From: JAKZVK01 sp965248255 | Lineage (GTDB): Bacteria; Acidobacteriota; Terriglobia; Bryobacterales; UBA6623 | Direction of reading: 5' to 3' | DNA length: 64,000 nt | Assembly: GCA_965248255.1 (NCBI GenBank) | Contig: CBDFIW010000002.1 | Coordinates: 744,001 to 808,000 of the forward strand | Shown here: piece by piece, positions 17,803 through 26,257 of the stretch | Layout of the letters: each line of letters starts with the position of its first letter | Position numbering within the stretch: the stretch's first letter is position 1 | Notes under the pieces: model-generated | What the model was told of the DNA's origin: nothing | The model's database searches: none | Seen by the model: only the letters and a program-made list of their open reading frames with translations | Translations under genes and position numbers: made by a program

Positions 17803-18186
17803 ATGGCAAACGAGAGCGGAAGTAAAAAGGAGACTGGGGACTTCCAGTCCCAGCGTGGCCAGGAGATCGGCCAACACATCGGATATAGCTACGATGTCAA
17901 TCTCCTGCCTGATTACACCCGTCTTACGCTATTCTTGAGAAAGTACATCGAGGTCATGGGTTGGAAAGATCTCAACTGGCTGGAAGACGTACACCTTGGA
18001 TATGAAGAGGGCCAACCAGCAGTCTTTGATCGCAATATCAACGGTTGGGTGAAGGTCCCGAAGGATATCGATCTTCCGAAAGACCAGCAGGATAGAGATA
18101 TGTATGCTCGCGAATTGCTGGTCAAGTTCCAGATGTCCCCACGCCACCCGCTTGTGGACTTGAATAGGGTCTACCGCAAGTTTTGA
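17803..18186 (+). CDS. small soluble protein of unknown function, in the gmaS-mgs operon
   Basis: 127 aa, 13 bp after mgsC, with AGGAG upstream of the ATG. No signal, membrane segment or cysteine. The first about 25 residues are polar and probably flexible (SGSKKETGDFQSQRGQEIGQH). The rest is charged and aromatic (LTLFLRKYIEVMGWKDLNWLEDVHLGYEEG, VPKDIDLPKDQQDRDMYARELLVKFQMS). I do not recognise the family. Its place suggests an accessory or assembly subunit of the synthase, or a partner of the downstream fusion enzyme. Confidence 0.8.
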   Translation: MANESGSKKETGDFQSQRGQEIGQHIGYSYDVNLLPDYTRLTLFLRKYIEVMGWKDLNWLEDVHLGYEEGQPAVFDRNINGWVKVPKDIDLPKDQQDRDMYARELLVKFQMSPRHPLVDLNRVYRKF

Positions 18187-18212
18187 CTTCCCAGAAGCGT
18201 ACGACTGGACCG

Positions 18213-18285
18213 CAGGTGAAAGGGTAACGGCAAATAGCGCCGGGGGATTCACCTGACGAGAGCGCTGGTGGAACACGCGAACGTG
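18213..18285 (+). promoter_or_regulatory. candidate structured leader before the DUF1989-GcvT gene
   Basis: The 204-bp gap after the small gene holds a perfect 8-bp stem, CAGGTGAA (18213-18220) with TTCACCTG (18248-18255), followed by a tight hairpin CACG-CGAA-CGTG at 18274-18285. It ends about 105 bp before the fusion-gene ATG. It does not match a riboswitch consensus I know (checked by memory against glycine, THF and cobalamin types). It could be a regulatory leader or just an intercistronic hairpin. Confidence 0.3.
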
Positions 18286-18390
18286 CAGACAGGTTGCAAA
18301 ACAAGTCTACCTGGCCTGCGATGAAGCGGCTGATTTCTCCTTGGAGTTGTTTCTAATGGTGACGAGGCCCGAGACTCGCGGGGTGAATTC

Positions 18391-20730
18391 ATGAGTCCGT
18401 TCGCCTCGGGCAGACCGGGACTGCTTGAGCCCGGGTGTCTCCCACTAGAGCCGGGAACGGAGCGATACCGCGTGAAGGGCGGTGGCAGCATCACCTTGGC
18501 CTTGAACGCCGGTGACGAGGCTACCATTATCGACCTCGAGGGCATGCAGCGCTGCGAGCTGATCGTCCTGGGTCCAGACGGAAACGACGATGCGGCGGCC
18601 CTGGGCATCAAGGCAGACAGCCGGTCCCAAGGGCTGGCTTCGCTGAGAGGGGACGAAGAAGACACTTATGCTCTTCTTCGTTTCCTTAATCAATTGGCCG
18701 TCGAGGCTGTAGAAATGCCGGCGGTGCAGCTCTTCAGCGGAGAGACTCGTGCCGGCACCCAGGAGACTTTCAAAGCTGACCGCAACGTCTTCTGCATCAT
18801 TACCGCGCCGGGTGGCCCAATGCGCGTTGATGAGCAGTGTCCCCCGACAGACTTGCGCGTCATCGTTCGACGAGCGTCGGTGACTGGACCCTCCGAGGTC
18901 GTCTTGCCGCTTCTTGCCGAGCCCAGCCTCGACCTGCGGGTTTCGAAGGCGACGGCCCGAACCTACGAAGTCAGGGCGGGAGAGTATATCCAGATCATTG
19001 ATGTTGCCGGCCGGCAGTGTTCAGATTTCCTTGCCTTTGATAGCTGCCGCCTTCAGGACGGCACGGAGTGCGGACTGGATGCCACCACCACACGGACTCT
19101 CATGGGTGCGGCCTATCCTCGGCCCGGTCTTTACTCGAAGTTCTACGACCAGGACATGCATCCAGCGGTTGAGGTCGTGCGCGACACAGTGGGCCGGCAC
19201 GACACCTTTGCTCTCGCTTGTACGGCCAAGTACTATGCCGACATGGGTTATCCAGGTCACCCCAACTGTACGGACAACTTCAACAGCTTACTGAGTTCCT
19301 ACGGGGTTGTAAGTCGTCAGGGATGGCCAGCCATCAATTTCTTCTACAACACCGGAATCGACGCCGATAACCAGCTGTTCTTGGATGAGCCGTGGTCACG
19401 TCCGGGCGACTATGTGCTGCTGCGGGCGCTGACGGATCTCGTCTGTGCGTCTTCGGCCTGTCCGGATGATATTGACCCAGCCAACGGCTGGAACCCCACC
19501 GACATTCAAGTGCGAGTGTATCCCGCAAAGCACCAGTTCTCGAAAGGAGTAGCGTACCGCGTGACCACCGATGCCGATCCAGAAATGACACGGGAAACCG
19601 CCTTCCATCCGCGAACTTCCGCGTTGACTCGCAATTTCGTGGACTATCGCGGTTACTGGCTACCCGCCAACTTCCCCGCGCACGGAACCATCGAAGAGTA
19701 CTACGCCTGTCGCGAACGGGCCGTGATCTCGGATTTGTCACCCCTGCGGAAGTACGAAGTATTGGGCCCGGACGCCGAGCAGCTTTTACAGTGGGCTGTC
19801 ACGCGCAACGTGCGGAAGCTCTCAGTGGGACAGGTCGTCTACACCGCGCTGTGCTATGACACGGGCGGGATGTTGGACGATGGCACCGTCTTTCGTCTCG
19901 GCGAAAACAACTTTCGCTGGATCGGCGGCGACGACTACGACGGCGTCTGGCTCCGGCAACAGGCTGAAGCACGGGGGTTGCGCGTTTGGGTCAAGTCCTC
20001 CACAGATCAGCTCCACAACCTTTCCATTCAGGGACCTTTGAGCCGCGACATCCTCAAGCAGGTGGTGTGGACACCGCCGACGCAACCGACAGTGGAAGAG
20101 CTCGGTTGGTTCCGGTTCACTATCGGGCGGCTGGGACACATGAACGGTGTCCCAATTTTGGCGTCACGCACTGGGTATACCGGCGAACTAGGCTATGAAG
20201 TCTGGTGCCACCCCAAGGATGCGTTGGCTGTGTGGGAGGCACTCTGGGAATCGGGTCGGCCGAAAAAGATGATTCCGCTCGGACTGGAGGCGCTCGACAT
20301 GCTGCGCATCGAAGCCGGGCTGGTTTTTGCGGGCTACGAATTCGATGACCAGGTGGACCCCTTTGAAGCTGGAATCGGTTTTACTGTAGCCCTCAAGAGC
20401 AAGGAAGAGGATTTCAGTGGTAAGGAGGCGCTGATCAGAAAGAAGGAGAACCCTCATCGGCGACTGGTGGGTTTGGAACTGCACGGCAACGAGCCGGCGG
20501 CACGAGGCGACTGCGTCCATGTCGGACGCCGGCAAGTGGGCGTAATTACAAGCGGCACGCGCTCCCCAATTCTGAACAAGAACATTGCCCTGTGCCGGAT
20601 GGCCCTGGAATACTCCACGCTGGGGACGGAGGTGGAGGTCGGGAAACTGGACGGCTACCAAAAGAGAATAGGCGCGATCGTCGTGCGTTTCCCTTTCTAC
20701 GATCCGGAAAAGAAGCGGGTGCGGGGCTGA
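18391..20730 (+). CDS. DUF1989 - aminomethyltransferase (GcvT-type) fusion protein
   Basis: 779 aa. About residues 25-150 form a first DUF1989-like sandwich (GDEATIIDLEGMQRCELIV), and about 185-385 a second, better one (VRAGEYIQIIDVAGRQCSDFLAF, GHPNCTDNFNSLLSSYGV, VLLRALTDLVCASSACPDDIDPANGWNPTDI). About 400-775 is a folate-binding GcvT domain: RERAVISDLSPLRKYEVLGPDAEQLLQ, HNLSIQGPLSRDILK, ASRTGYTGELGYEVW, GLEALDMLRIEAGL and GVITSGTRSPILNKNIALC. GcvT domains move one-carbon units from methylated or methylene amines to tetrahydrofolate. Here it may take the methyl-derived carbon of the pathway, since no NMG dehydrogenase genes are in view. That is inference. Confidence 0.87.
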   Translation: MSPFASGRPGLLEPGCLPLEPGTERYRVKGGGSITLALNAGDEATIIDLEGMQRCELIVLGPDGNDDAAALGIKADSRSQGLASLRGDEEDTYALLRFLNQLAVEAVEMPAVQLFSGETRAGTQETFKADRNVFCIITAPGGPMRVDEQCPPTDLRVIVRRASVTGPSEVVLPLLAEPSLDLRVSKATARTYEVRAGEYIQIIDVAGRQCSDFLAFDSCRLQDGTECGLDATTTRTLMGAAYPRPGLYSKFYDQDMHPAVEVVRDTVGRHDTFALACTAKYYADMGYPGHPNCTDNFNSLLSSYGVVSRQGWPAINFFYNTGIDADNQLFLDEPWSRPGDYVLLRALTDLVCASSACPDDIDPANGWNPTDIQVRVYPAKHQFSKGVAYRVTTDADPEMTRETAFHPRTSALTRNFVDYRGYWLPANFPAHGTIEEYYACRERAVISDLSPLRKYEVLGPDAEQLLQWAVTRNVRKLSVGQVVYTALCYDTGGMLDDGTVFRLGENNFRWIGGDDYDGVWLRQQAEARGLRVWVKSSTDQLHNLSIQGPLSRDILKQVVWTPPTQPTVEELGWFRFTIGRLGHMNGVPILASRTGYTGELGYEVWCHPKDALAVWEALWESGRPKKMIPLGLEALDMLRIEAGLVFAGYEFDDQVDPFEAGIGFTVALKSKEEDFSGKEALIRKKENPHRRLVGLELHGNEPAARGDCVHVGRRQVGVITSGTRSPILNKNIALCRMALEYSTLGTEVEVGKLDGYQKRIGAIVVRFPFYDPEKKRVRG

Positions 20731-20820
20731 GTCCCACACAGGGCAGCCTACAACCGGCTCGCCTTCGAGTCTGGCCGGTGCGCGAGGCCCACGCTCTTTT
20801 CTCCAACACACATTGCACAG

Positions 20821-22239
20821 TCAGGTGGTGGAAGCCTTCTTTACATCGATCTCTGCCAGAAGCTTCTCGGCCAGTTCCCGCTTCGCCGTCTCATCCATCT
20901 TCTTCAGCTCATTGTGTAGCACTCGCTCGTTGAGCGACTGGTTCCAGTAGTCCAAAGCGTCGAACCCGAGGAGCGAAGCCTTTCCTACGAACTGGCGCAA
21001 GACCTCATTCGTTGGTCCCATTACCCAGCCCGCCTTGCCGTCTCGTAGGTAGCGTTCGATGCCGAGCGCGGGCTTGTATCCCGTCCCTCCACAAGCGTGC
21101 AGCATTTTGTCGGAGACATGGGCAACGTTCTTAGCCGCGGCGAACTTTACCTGCCACATCCAGTGCAACAATGCTGACCTGGGCAGGTTGGTCAGCTCCT
21201 CGTGAATCGACCAGTCGCAGTGGTTGGTCTGCTGATCGAGAGCTCCGGCCATCTGAAAGACGAGCGCACGCGACGTATTGGTGTCGATGACGGCCTCACC
21301 CACATAGTCCTGAATTGTCGGATAGTCGCAGACCCGCAGGCCCACATCCACATGCTTCTTCCTTGTCGTGTGTCGCTTGGCAAGGTCGATGAGTCCCATT
21401 GCGATTCCATTCCAGCAGGCTGAAGAAAGCAGCAGGAAAAAAGGATCGACAACTTCGTCATTCGAGCGGGCGCCGTCGCCGACAGGACCGATCAAGTGAT
21501 CCTCCGGAACCACGACGTTGTCAAATTCAATAGGGCCAGACTGATTGCCTCGCAATCCCAGGCCATCCCATTCGGAGGGATTGGCTTTGGCTTGATCACC
21601 CATCAGGAGAAAGCAAGATAAATTGGAATAGTCACCGGCGAAGTCCGGGCTGGTGGTCTGGACGACGTACCAATCTGCAAAGCCGCCCGAAGTCGTCCAG
21701 GAAGCCTTCTTCCTCACTTTCCATCCGCCATCCACCGACTCCGCTCCCGAGGAGTAGGGGTACCAAAAATGCGACCCCGTCTCAGGGTCAGAGTAGGACA
21801 GCGTTCCGACCAAGACTTTCTTATCGAGCTGCCTCATGAGTTCCTCGGTAGCAGCGTTGTCGTGGCTTCGAAACATGCAGGCGGCCACGGCACCCAGATG
21901 CATCGTGTAGCACATTGCGGTGCTCGCACATCCGTAGCGGGCTATCGTTTCGACCACCATGGCAGCAACAGAGTGGTCCTGCCCCAACCCTCCCCACTTC
22001 TTCGGGACGATCAGTCCCAGCAGGCCTAGCTCCGCCAATGCCCCGAAATTCTTTCTTGGGAAAAGCAACTCTCTGTCGCTTTCCACCGCGTTGTGGCGTA
22101 GCGTGCTGGCACACAGATCAATGAGTCTAGCCTGCAGCTCAGTCTGCTCCAGCGTGAACAGCCACTGCGGGTCCCATTCGTATCCGAGCCCCCAGAATTC
22201 GTCCTTTCCCCACTTCTTTCCGTCACCCATCGATGCCAC
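20821..22239 (-). CDS. acyl-CoA dehydrogenase-family flavoprotein
   Basis: 472 aa. Three-domain acyl-CoA dehydrogenase fold: N-terminal helices with FGALAELGLLGLIVPKKWGGLGQDHSVAAMVVETIARYGCAS, middle beta domain LVGTLSYSDPETGSHFWYP ... WTTSGGFADWYVVQTTS, and C-terminal helices ending ACGGTGYKPALGIERYLRDGKAGWVMGPTNEVLRQFVG. No obvious catalytic Glu at the usual place was pinned down, and relatives include flavin monooxygenases and nitroalkane oxidases. It is convergent with the fusion gene (90 bp between stops), so its link to the methylamine cluster rests on position only. Confidence 0.82.
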   Translation of the reverse strand: MASMGDGKKWGKDEFWGLGYEWDPQWLFTLEQTELQARLIDLCASTLRHNAVESDRELLFPRKNFGALAELGLLGLIVPKKWGGLGQDHSVAAMVVETIARYGCASTAMCYTMHLGAVAACMFRSHDNAATEELMRQLDKKVLVGTLSYSDPETGSHFWYPYSSGAESVDGGWKVRKKASWTTSGGFADWYVVQTTSPDFAGDYSNLSCFLLMGDQAKANPSEWDGLGLRGNQSGPIEFDNVVVPEDHLIGPVGDGARSNDEVVDPFFLLLSSACWNGIAMGLIDLAKRHTTRKKHVDVGLRVCDYPTIQDYVGEAVIDTNTSRALVFQMAGALDQQTNHCDWSIHEELTNLPRSALLHWMWQVKFAAAKNVAHVSDKMLHACGGTGYKPALGIERYLRDGKAGWVMGPTNEVLRQFVGKASLLGFDALDYWNQSLNERVLHNELKKMDETAKRELAEKLLAEIDVKKASTT

Positions 22240-22915
22240 TCCAATGAACGATTATTCAGCCCTAGCACCTTACAGGACTCACGACAGCAGCTCGAGACCG
22301 ACTTCAAAGACAGGGCAAGACATGCTCTGGCGAAACTGGCTTTCGGAGTTCGAGTGTGCTTCCGTCAGTCACTCCTTCGGTCACCCCAGCCGCGGCAGCG
22401 GATTTCGGCAACTTGACCAGATCGGTTAGCAAGCTATCCCGTATTGTCCCAAAACTCGATCGTGATGGAAGTCACTTGCTGATTGCGAGTTGCAGTTGGT
22501 GCGCGGGCACGGGTCGCAGTTCGTTTGTGAGGACGCATTCGTGCTAGGTTGTGTCTCCATGCAAGCTCTGAACCCGTACTGTCCAACAACTGGGTCGGCT
22601 AGCTAGTTCCGGCTGCCTGATGAAGACGGAGGCTTTGGAACAGGACTGCGATTGTTGCGTGGCTGCTGGTGAATCCTTACTGAAAACCGCGCAGGGACCT
22701 CGACCAGACTCCGAACCGGCGAGCAGCAATTGCCGGCCCCACACGTCGCTGCCGCGGTGCGCGCGGCTTGCGCTTCCGATCGGCCTGTTCAAGCGGCCCG
22801 TCGATGGTCGTTTGTGTCCCAAAACTCGATCCTGGCTCAAGTTGTTATCTGTCAGAGAGTTGCCTCGGACGCTCCAGGCGTTGACAGTTCCTTGCGCTCA
22901 ACAGGAAACAAACGC
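22240..22915. repeat. non-coding stretch with a 17-bp direct repeat
   Basis: 676 bp without a convincing gene on either strand. It holds an exact direct repeat TGTCCCAAAACTCGATC at 22445-22461 and 22815-22831 (370 bp apart). The repeats may be remnants of a mobile element or of a duplicated stretch. The segment separates the transferred-looking cluster from the carbohydrate-related genes. Confidence 0.45.
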
Positions 22916-24934
22916 TCACTTCACTGGCATACCGTCCCTGTGCCAAGGGAAGGCGTACGTGGGCTGGTTCACGAAGCGTCGTGTGCCCAAATCGAGCCGG
23001 ATGCCCGTGGCTGGCGGAAGTTGAACGATGAAATGTTTCCCGCCGATGGACACCGGCTGGGCCCTACCCGATTGCGGTGGGGACTCCTCTGCCGACCAGC
23101 CCAGGATCCTCGCTTCCGTAAAGGAGTGCTCCCCGAAAGCGCCAGCCTGAATAATCAGTTTCCGCGGATACATAGCGCTCAGATTGACCAGCCGAAGAAC
23201 CACACGGTCCGCGGTCAGCTTCTCCACCAAGGCGGCCACATCTGGCGGCAGACCGGGCCGCAAGCGATCGGGATTGAAGTAGCGCACCCGTGCACGGAGC
23301 AGGCCCCCGTTGAAACTGGGGTGCGGCGCGCCCGTGGTCATCTGGGCCAGCCCGTTGGTGAAAACAGGGTTTTGGGTCGCGACGGTTTGGCTTCGCCATT
23401 TGTGCCGGAAGTCCCCACTACGAATTCGGTCTAACGCCCGCTGGACCAGCCGGTACTCTGCTCGAAGCACGTTCTCCGGCCACTCGGGGTTCTGGCCTGC
23501 CAGGTAGAGAAGATGCGGCGGCTCGTTGTGCCGGTGTTGGTTGCGTGCGATCAGGTCAGTTCTCACGTGCCGCCAGTCTACGGGGATTCCGTCCGGAACC
23601 CACACTTCGGAACCGGGGGCGGGGGGTGTGGGGGACTCCGCTCGGGCATAGGGTCCGGGACCGCTCCCGGAAGCCTTGCGAACCCGCTCAATCCGATCCC
23701 AGTCTTTCGTGTCCATCGAAGCGTGCCAGGGGTGACTGAGAATGTGCGGCTCCAGCGGCCGGTAGTCATACCAGCCTTGCGGTCCGTACTTGTAAGGCAC
23801 GACCAGAGTGCCCCGCACGATCTTGGAGCGGCCTAGGAGCGCGTCGACCTGCGAACGCAGCAGATCGAGGTATTTGGGATCTCCGCTAACGAGGTGGGCG
23901 CACTCGGCTGCGGTGATAAGGGCGTTGAACATGATCTCGATCGAGTAACGACTGCTCCAGCCGAAGAATCCTCCCCACCACTGCCCCTTGCGGTGCTCGC
24001 CGATCTTGCCGGTGGGGCCCACGTTGTCCGGGATGATGCCGTTGTTCTCGCGGATGCGCTGCATCCAAGCTTCGACGTATTCCAGAACCCAGCGTTTGTA
24101 CTTTTCATCGCCCGTGTTCAGATAGGCGTGTGTGACGAGGCCCGTCACGGCGAGGTTGATGACGACGTCCCCTCGCGCAACGACCTGGTCGTAGAGTTCT
24201 TGAATCTCGCCAAACCGCTTCTCGTCTTTGTCCCAGCCGGGCTCCAGTTGTTCAACGAAGGGATAGAGGCTCGCGTGGCCGTAGTTGAGCATATAGGTTG
24301 GGTCTTCGTGAAAGGAGGCCCCCTGGCTGCCCGTGTAGGGCGAGCGGAGGATCTTGTACTTGGGGTCGTAGTTGGGAGCGTCCGGGTCTTCGCCCAAATA
24401 GAAGCCCGCGAAGCGCCGCGCCCGCTCGACGTTCTCGGGAATGGTCGGGTCCGCCAGACCGAAGTACTGAAAACCGACATAGCCCTCGCTGGTGTGGAGC
24501 ATGTCGTAGTGTTTGACGAATTCTTTATGCACGCTGCCGCGCTCGTAGGTCCAGTGGCGAGTGATGGCGCTCCATTGCTGTAAAGCCCAGTCAAAAACCT
24601 TCTCGTCTCCGCCTATCGCGTAGTGCAGCGCCCAGTTGCCGAAGCTTTCGTAGTCGTCGTCGACCTTCCCTCCCTGCTTCAAAGTTCCGCCGCGTCTGGC
24701 GAACTTCCGCAGGTAAACCTCCGCCGCCTCATCCATAGTCTTGATGAGATGACGTTGCATCAGGGCCCAGTCCGGAGGTGGAACCTTCTCGTGAGCTTCG
24801 ATGACCGCCATTTCGGGAAGCTTGAGGCTTTGAGAATCTTTCGAAGTACCCGACTGATCCTCGGCCCTGCCAAATGAGGCAGCTACCAGCAGGAACACAA
24901 GAGGAATACCGAAGCGGAACAAGTACGTCAGCAT
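22916..24934 (-). CDS. exported alpha/alpha-barrel protein, glycan-processing-like
   Basis: About 672 aa from the ATG at 24934, preferred because GGAGG lies seven bases upstream. Signal peptide LTYLFRFGIPLVFLLVAASFGRA. The body is rich in helical hairpins with aromatic and acidic residues (YESFGNWALHYAIGGDEKVFDWALQQW, HTSEGYVGFQYFGLADP, GQWWGGFFGWSSRYSIEIMFNALITAAECAHLV), suggesting an (alpha/alpha)6 barrel as in glycoside hydrolases, epimerases and polysaccharide lyases, then a beta-rich C-terminus. The family could not be named. It is downstream of an alpha-fucosidase gene and the remnant of a paralogue. Confidence 0.75.
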   Translation of the reverse strand: MLTYLFRFGIPLVFLLVAASFGRAEDQSGTSKDSQSLKLPEMAVIEAHEKVPPPDWALMQRHLIKTMDEAAEVYLRKFARRGGTLKQGGKVDDDYESFGNWALHYAIGGDEKVFDWALQQWSAITRHWTYERGSVHKEFVKHYDMLHTSEGYVGFQYFGLADPTIPENVERARRFAGFYLGEDPDAPNYDPKYKILRSPYTGSQGASFHEDPTYMLNYGHASLYPFVEQLEPGWDKDEKRFGEIQELYDQVVARGDVVINLAVTGLVTHAYLNTGDEKYKRWVLEYVEAWMQRIRENNGIIPDNVGPTGKIGEHRKGQWWGGFFGWSSRYSIEIMFNALITAAECAHLVSGDPKYLDLLRSQVDALLGRSKIVRGTLVVPYKYGPQGWYDYRPLEPHILSHPWHASMDTKDWDRIERVRKASGSGPGPYARAESPTPPAPGSEVWVPDGIPVDWRHVRTDLIARNQHRHNEPPHLLYLAGQNPEWPENVLRAEYRLVQRALDRIRSGDFRHKWRSQTVATQNPVFTNGLAQMTTGAPHPSFNGGLLRARVRYFNPDRLRPGLPPDVAALVEKLTADRVVLRLVNLSAMYPRKLIIQAGAFGEHSFTEARILGWSAEESPPQSGRAQPVSIGGKHFIVQLPPATGIRLDLGTRRFVNQPTYAFPWHRDGMPVK

Positions 24935-25021
24935 CATGGACCTCCGAAAGTGGCCTGGCAAATCGGGATCCCGTGACCGTGCCAGGGAAAAGTGCAGGTC
25001 GGTTGGTTGGCGAAGCGCTTA

Positions 25022-26115
25022 TTGACTCCCGCATAATATAGAGTCAGTCAAAACAAAGAGAAGACTGTTTCCAGAAGGCCGTGATCAAACGCGGTTTGCG
25101 GTACATGCGGCGGAGTGCCTTGCGGGCCCGCTCGTTCAGCTCGCCGTAGTCTTTCGGACAGACGTTCGGCAACTCGTGCTGCTTCCAGTAAGCCCAGATG
25201 TATTCCACCGGATTCAACTCCGGCGCATAGGGTGGCAAGTACTCGGTTGCGATGTGGCCTTCGGAGAGTTCGATGAACTCTTGCACCAGGCGGCTACGGT
25301 GCGCCGGCAGCCGATCCCAGACGATCAGCAGCGGGCGATCGATATGACGTACCAACGCCTTGAGAAAGTCGGTCACTTGCTCTTTGCCGATCGCACCGGG
25401 ATAGAGCCGGAAGTAGAAGTTACGCAGCGTCAGCCCCGCCGAGACGGAAAGCTTCTCCCAGTTGAAGTTAAACTGCAGCACCGGTGTTTGGCCACGTGGC
25501 GCCCAGGTGCGGCAGCGATGCGGCTTCTGACTCAATCCGCTTTCGTCGATGAAGACGAGCGTACGGCCTTCGTTTTGGGCTTTTTTTTAATGCGCTTCCA
25601 GGTCTTGCGCTTCCAGGTGCGGATCCGCTCTTCGTTGCGCTCGCGCGCCTTTCCGGCCGGGCGTTGCGGGCTCCAGTCGAGCGCTCGCAGGATCTTCCAG
25701 GCGTGGCCTGCGTGGTATGCGACCCCGAACTCGTCTCCGGTCAGCCGAGCCACCCGCGGACAGCTCCACAGGGGCGTTGGGAAGCCGTGGGCTTCCGGGC
25801 CTTCCAGCAGCAGCGACGTCAGGCGTTCGCGTTGTGCGGCATCGAGGAGCGGCTTGCGTCCGGCGCGCCCGGCCTGGCGGAGTCCGGCCGCACCCTGCTC
25901 GCGGTATTGCCGCCGCCACTCACTGACGGTTTGGCGAGCGACGTTCAGCCGTCTCGCCGTCTCGGACTGATTGTGGCCTTGGTGGAGCAGCCGCATCGCT
26001 TCGAAACGGCGCTTCTCCAGCGCCTTGAAATCCCGCTTCACACCTTTGGGGTTGCCCATACATATATAGATGCTCCACACTGTCAAAAAGTGTCATAATA
26101 ATTTGCGGGATTCAA
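25022..26115 (-). mobile_element. IS630-family insertion sequence (type A), TA-flanked
   Basis: Terminal inverted repeats TTGACTCCCGCA (left, from 25022) and TTGAATCCCGCA (reverse complement of the right end, to 26115). A TA dinucleotide lies directly outside both ends (25020-25021 and 26116-26117), the target duplication typical of IS630/Tc1 elements. Length 1094 bp. It carries one transposase gene in two frames and sits inside the remnant paralogue. Confidence 0.85.
25044..26059 (-). CDS. IS630 transposase, two frames joined at an A8 run
   Basis: The 5' frame (ATG 26059) has a helix-turn-helix (HNQSETARRLNVARQTVSEWRRQY) and a Lys-rich linker. The 3' frame has the DDE core: TLVFIDESGLSQKP, LLIVWDRLPAHRS and LPPYAPELNPVEYIW. 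The frames overlap at eight consecutive A residues on the coding strand (T run near 25581-25588). A -1 slip there turns IKKKP into KKAQNEGRTLVFIDESG, the expected continuous sequence. This suits programmed frameshifting or transcriptional slippage, known for some IS630 members, so the gene may be intact. Confidence 0.82.
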
Positions 26116-26257
26116 TAGCTTCCATGTCAATGGTGATCCTGGTCCCAGGTGACCACTCCCACCCGGAAGAACTTACGATTTACCGGGACTGAGTTTTTCT
26201 CCAGCGCTGGTTCGGGGCGAAGTTCGAGTTCTGACGTTTCGTCTTGCTCTGCCGCGG

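Larger units (their letters stand above)
24955..26215 (-). pseudogene. 3'-end remnant of a paralogue of the barrel protein, split by an IS630 element
   Basis: Just upstream of the intact barrel gene, minus-strand codons at about 24965-25025 read KRFANQPTCTFPWH, against RRFVNQPTYAFPWH at the C-terminus of the intact protein. If the IS at 25022-26115 and one TA are removed, the frame extends into 26116 onward as TRITIDMEA, matching GIRLDLGT in the intact protein. About 20-30 codons further on a frameshift is needed (VNRKFFRVGV against IGGKHFIVQL). So the tail of a tandem paralogue survives in two pieces on either side of the IS. Outer limits are approximate. Confidence 0.65.

Noticed and set aside
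18187..18390. Glycine or THF riboswitch before the GcvT fusion
   Set aside because: The conserved core motifs of these classes are not visible; kept only as an unnamed structured leader.
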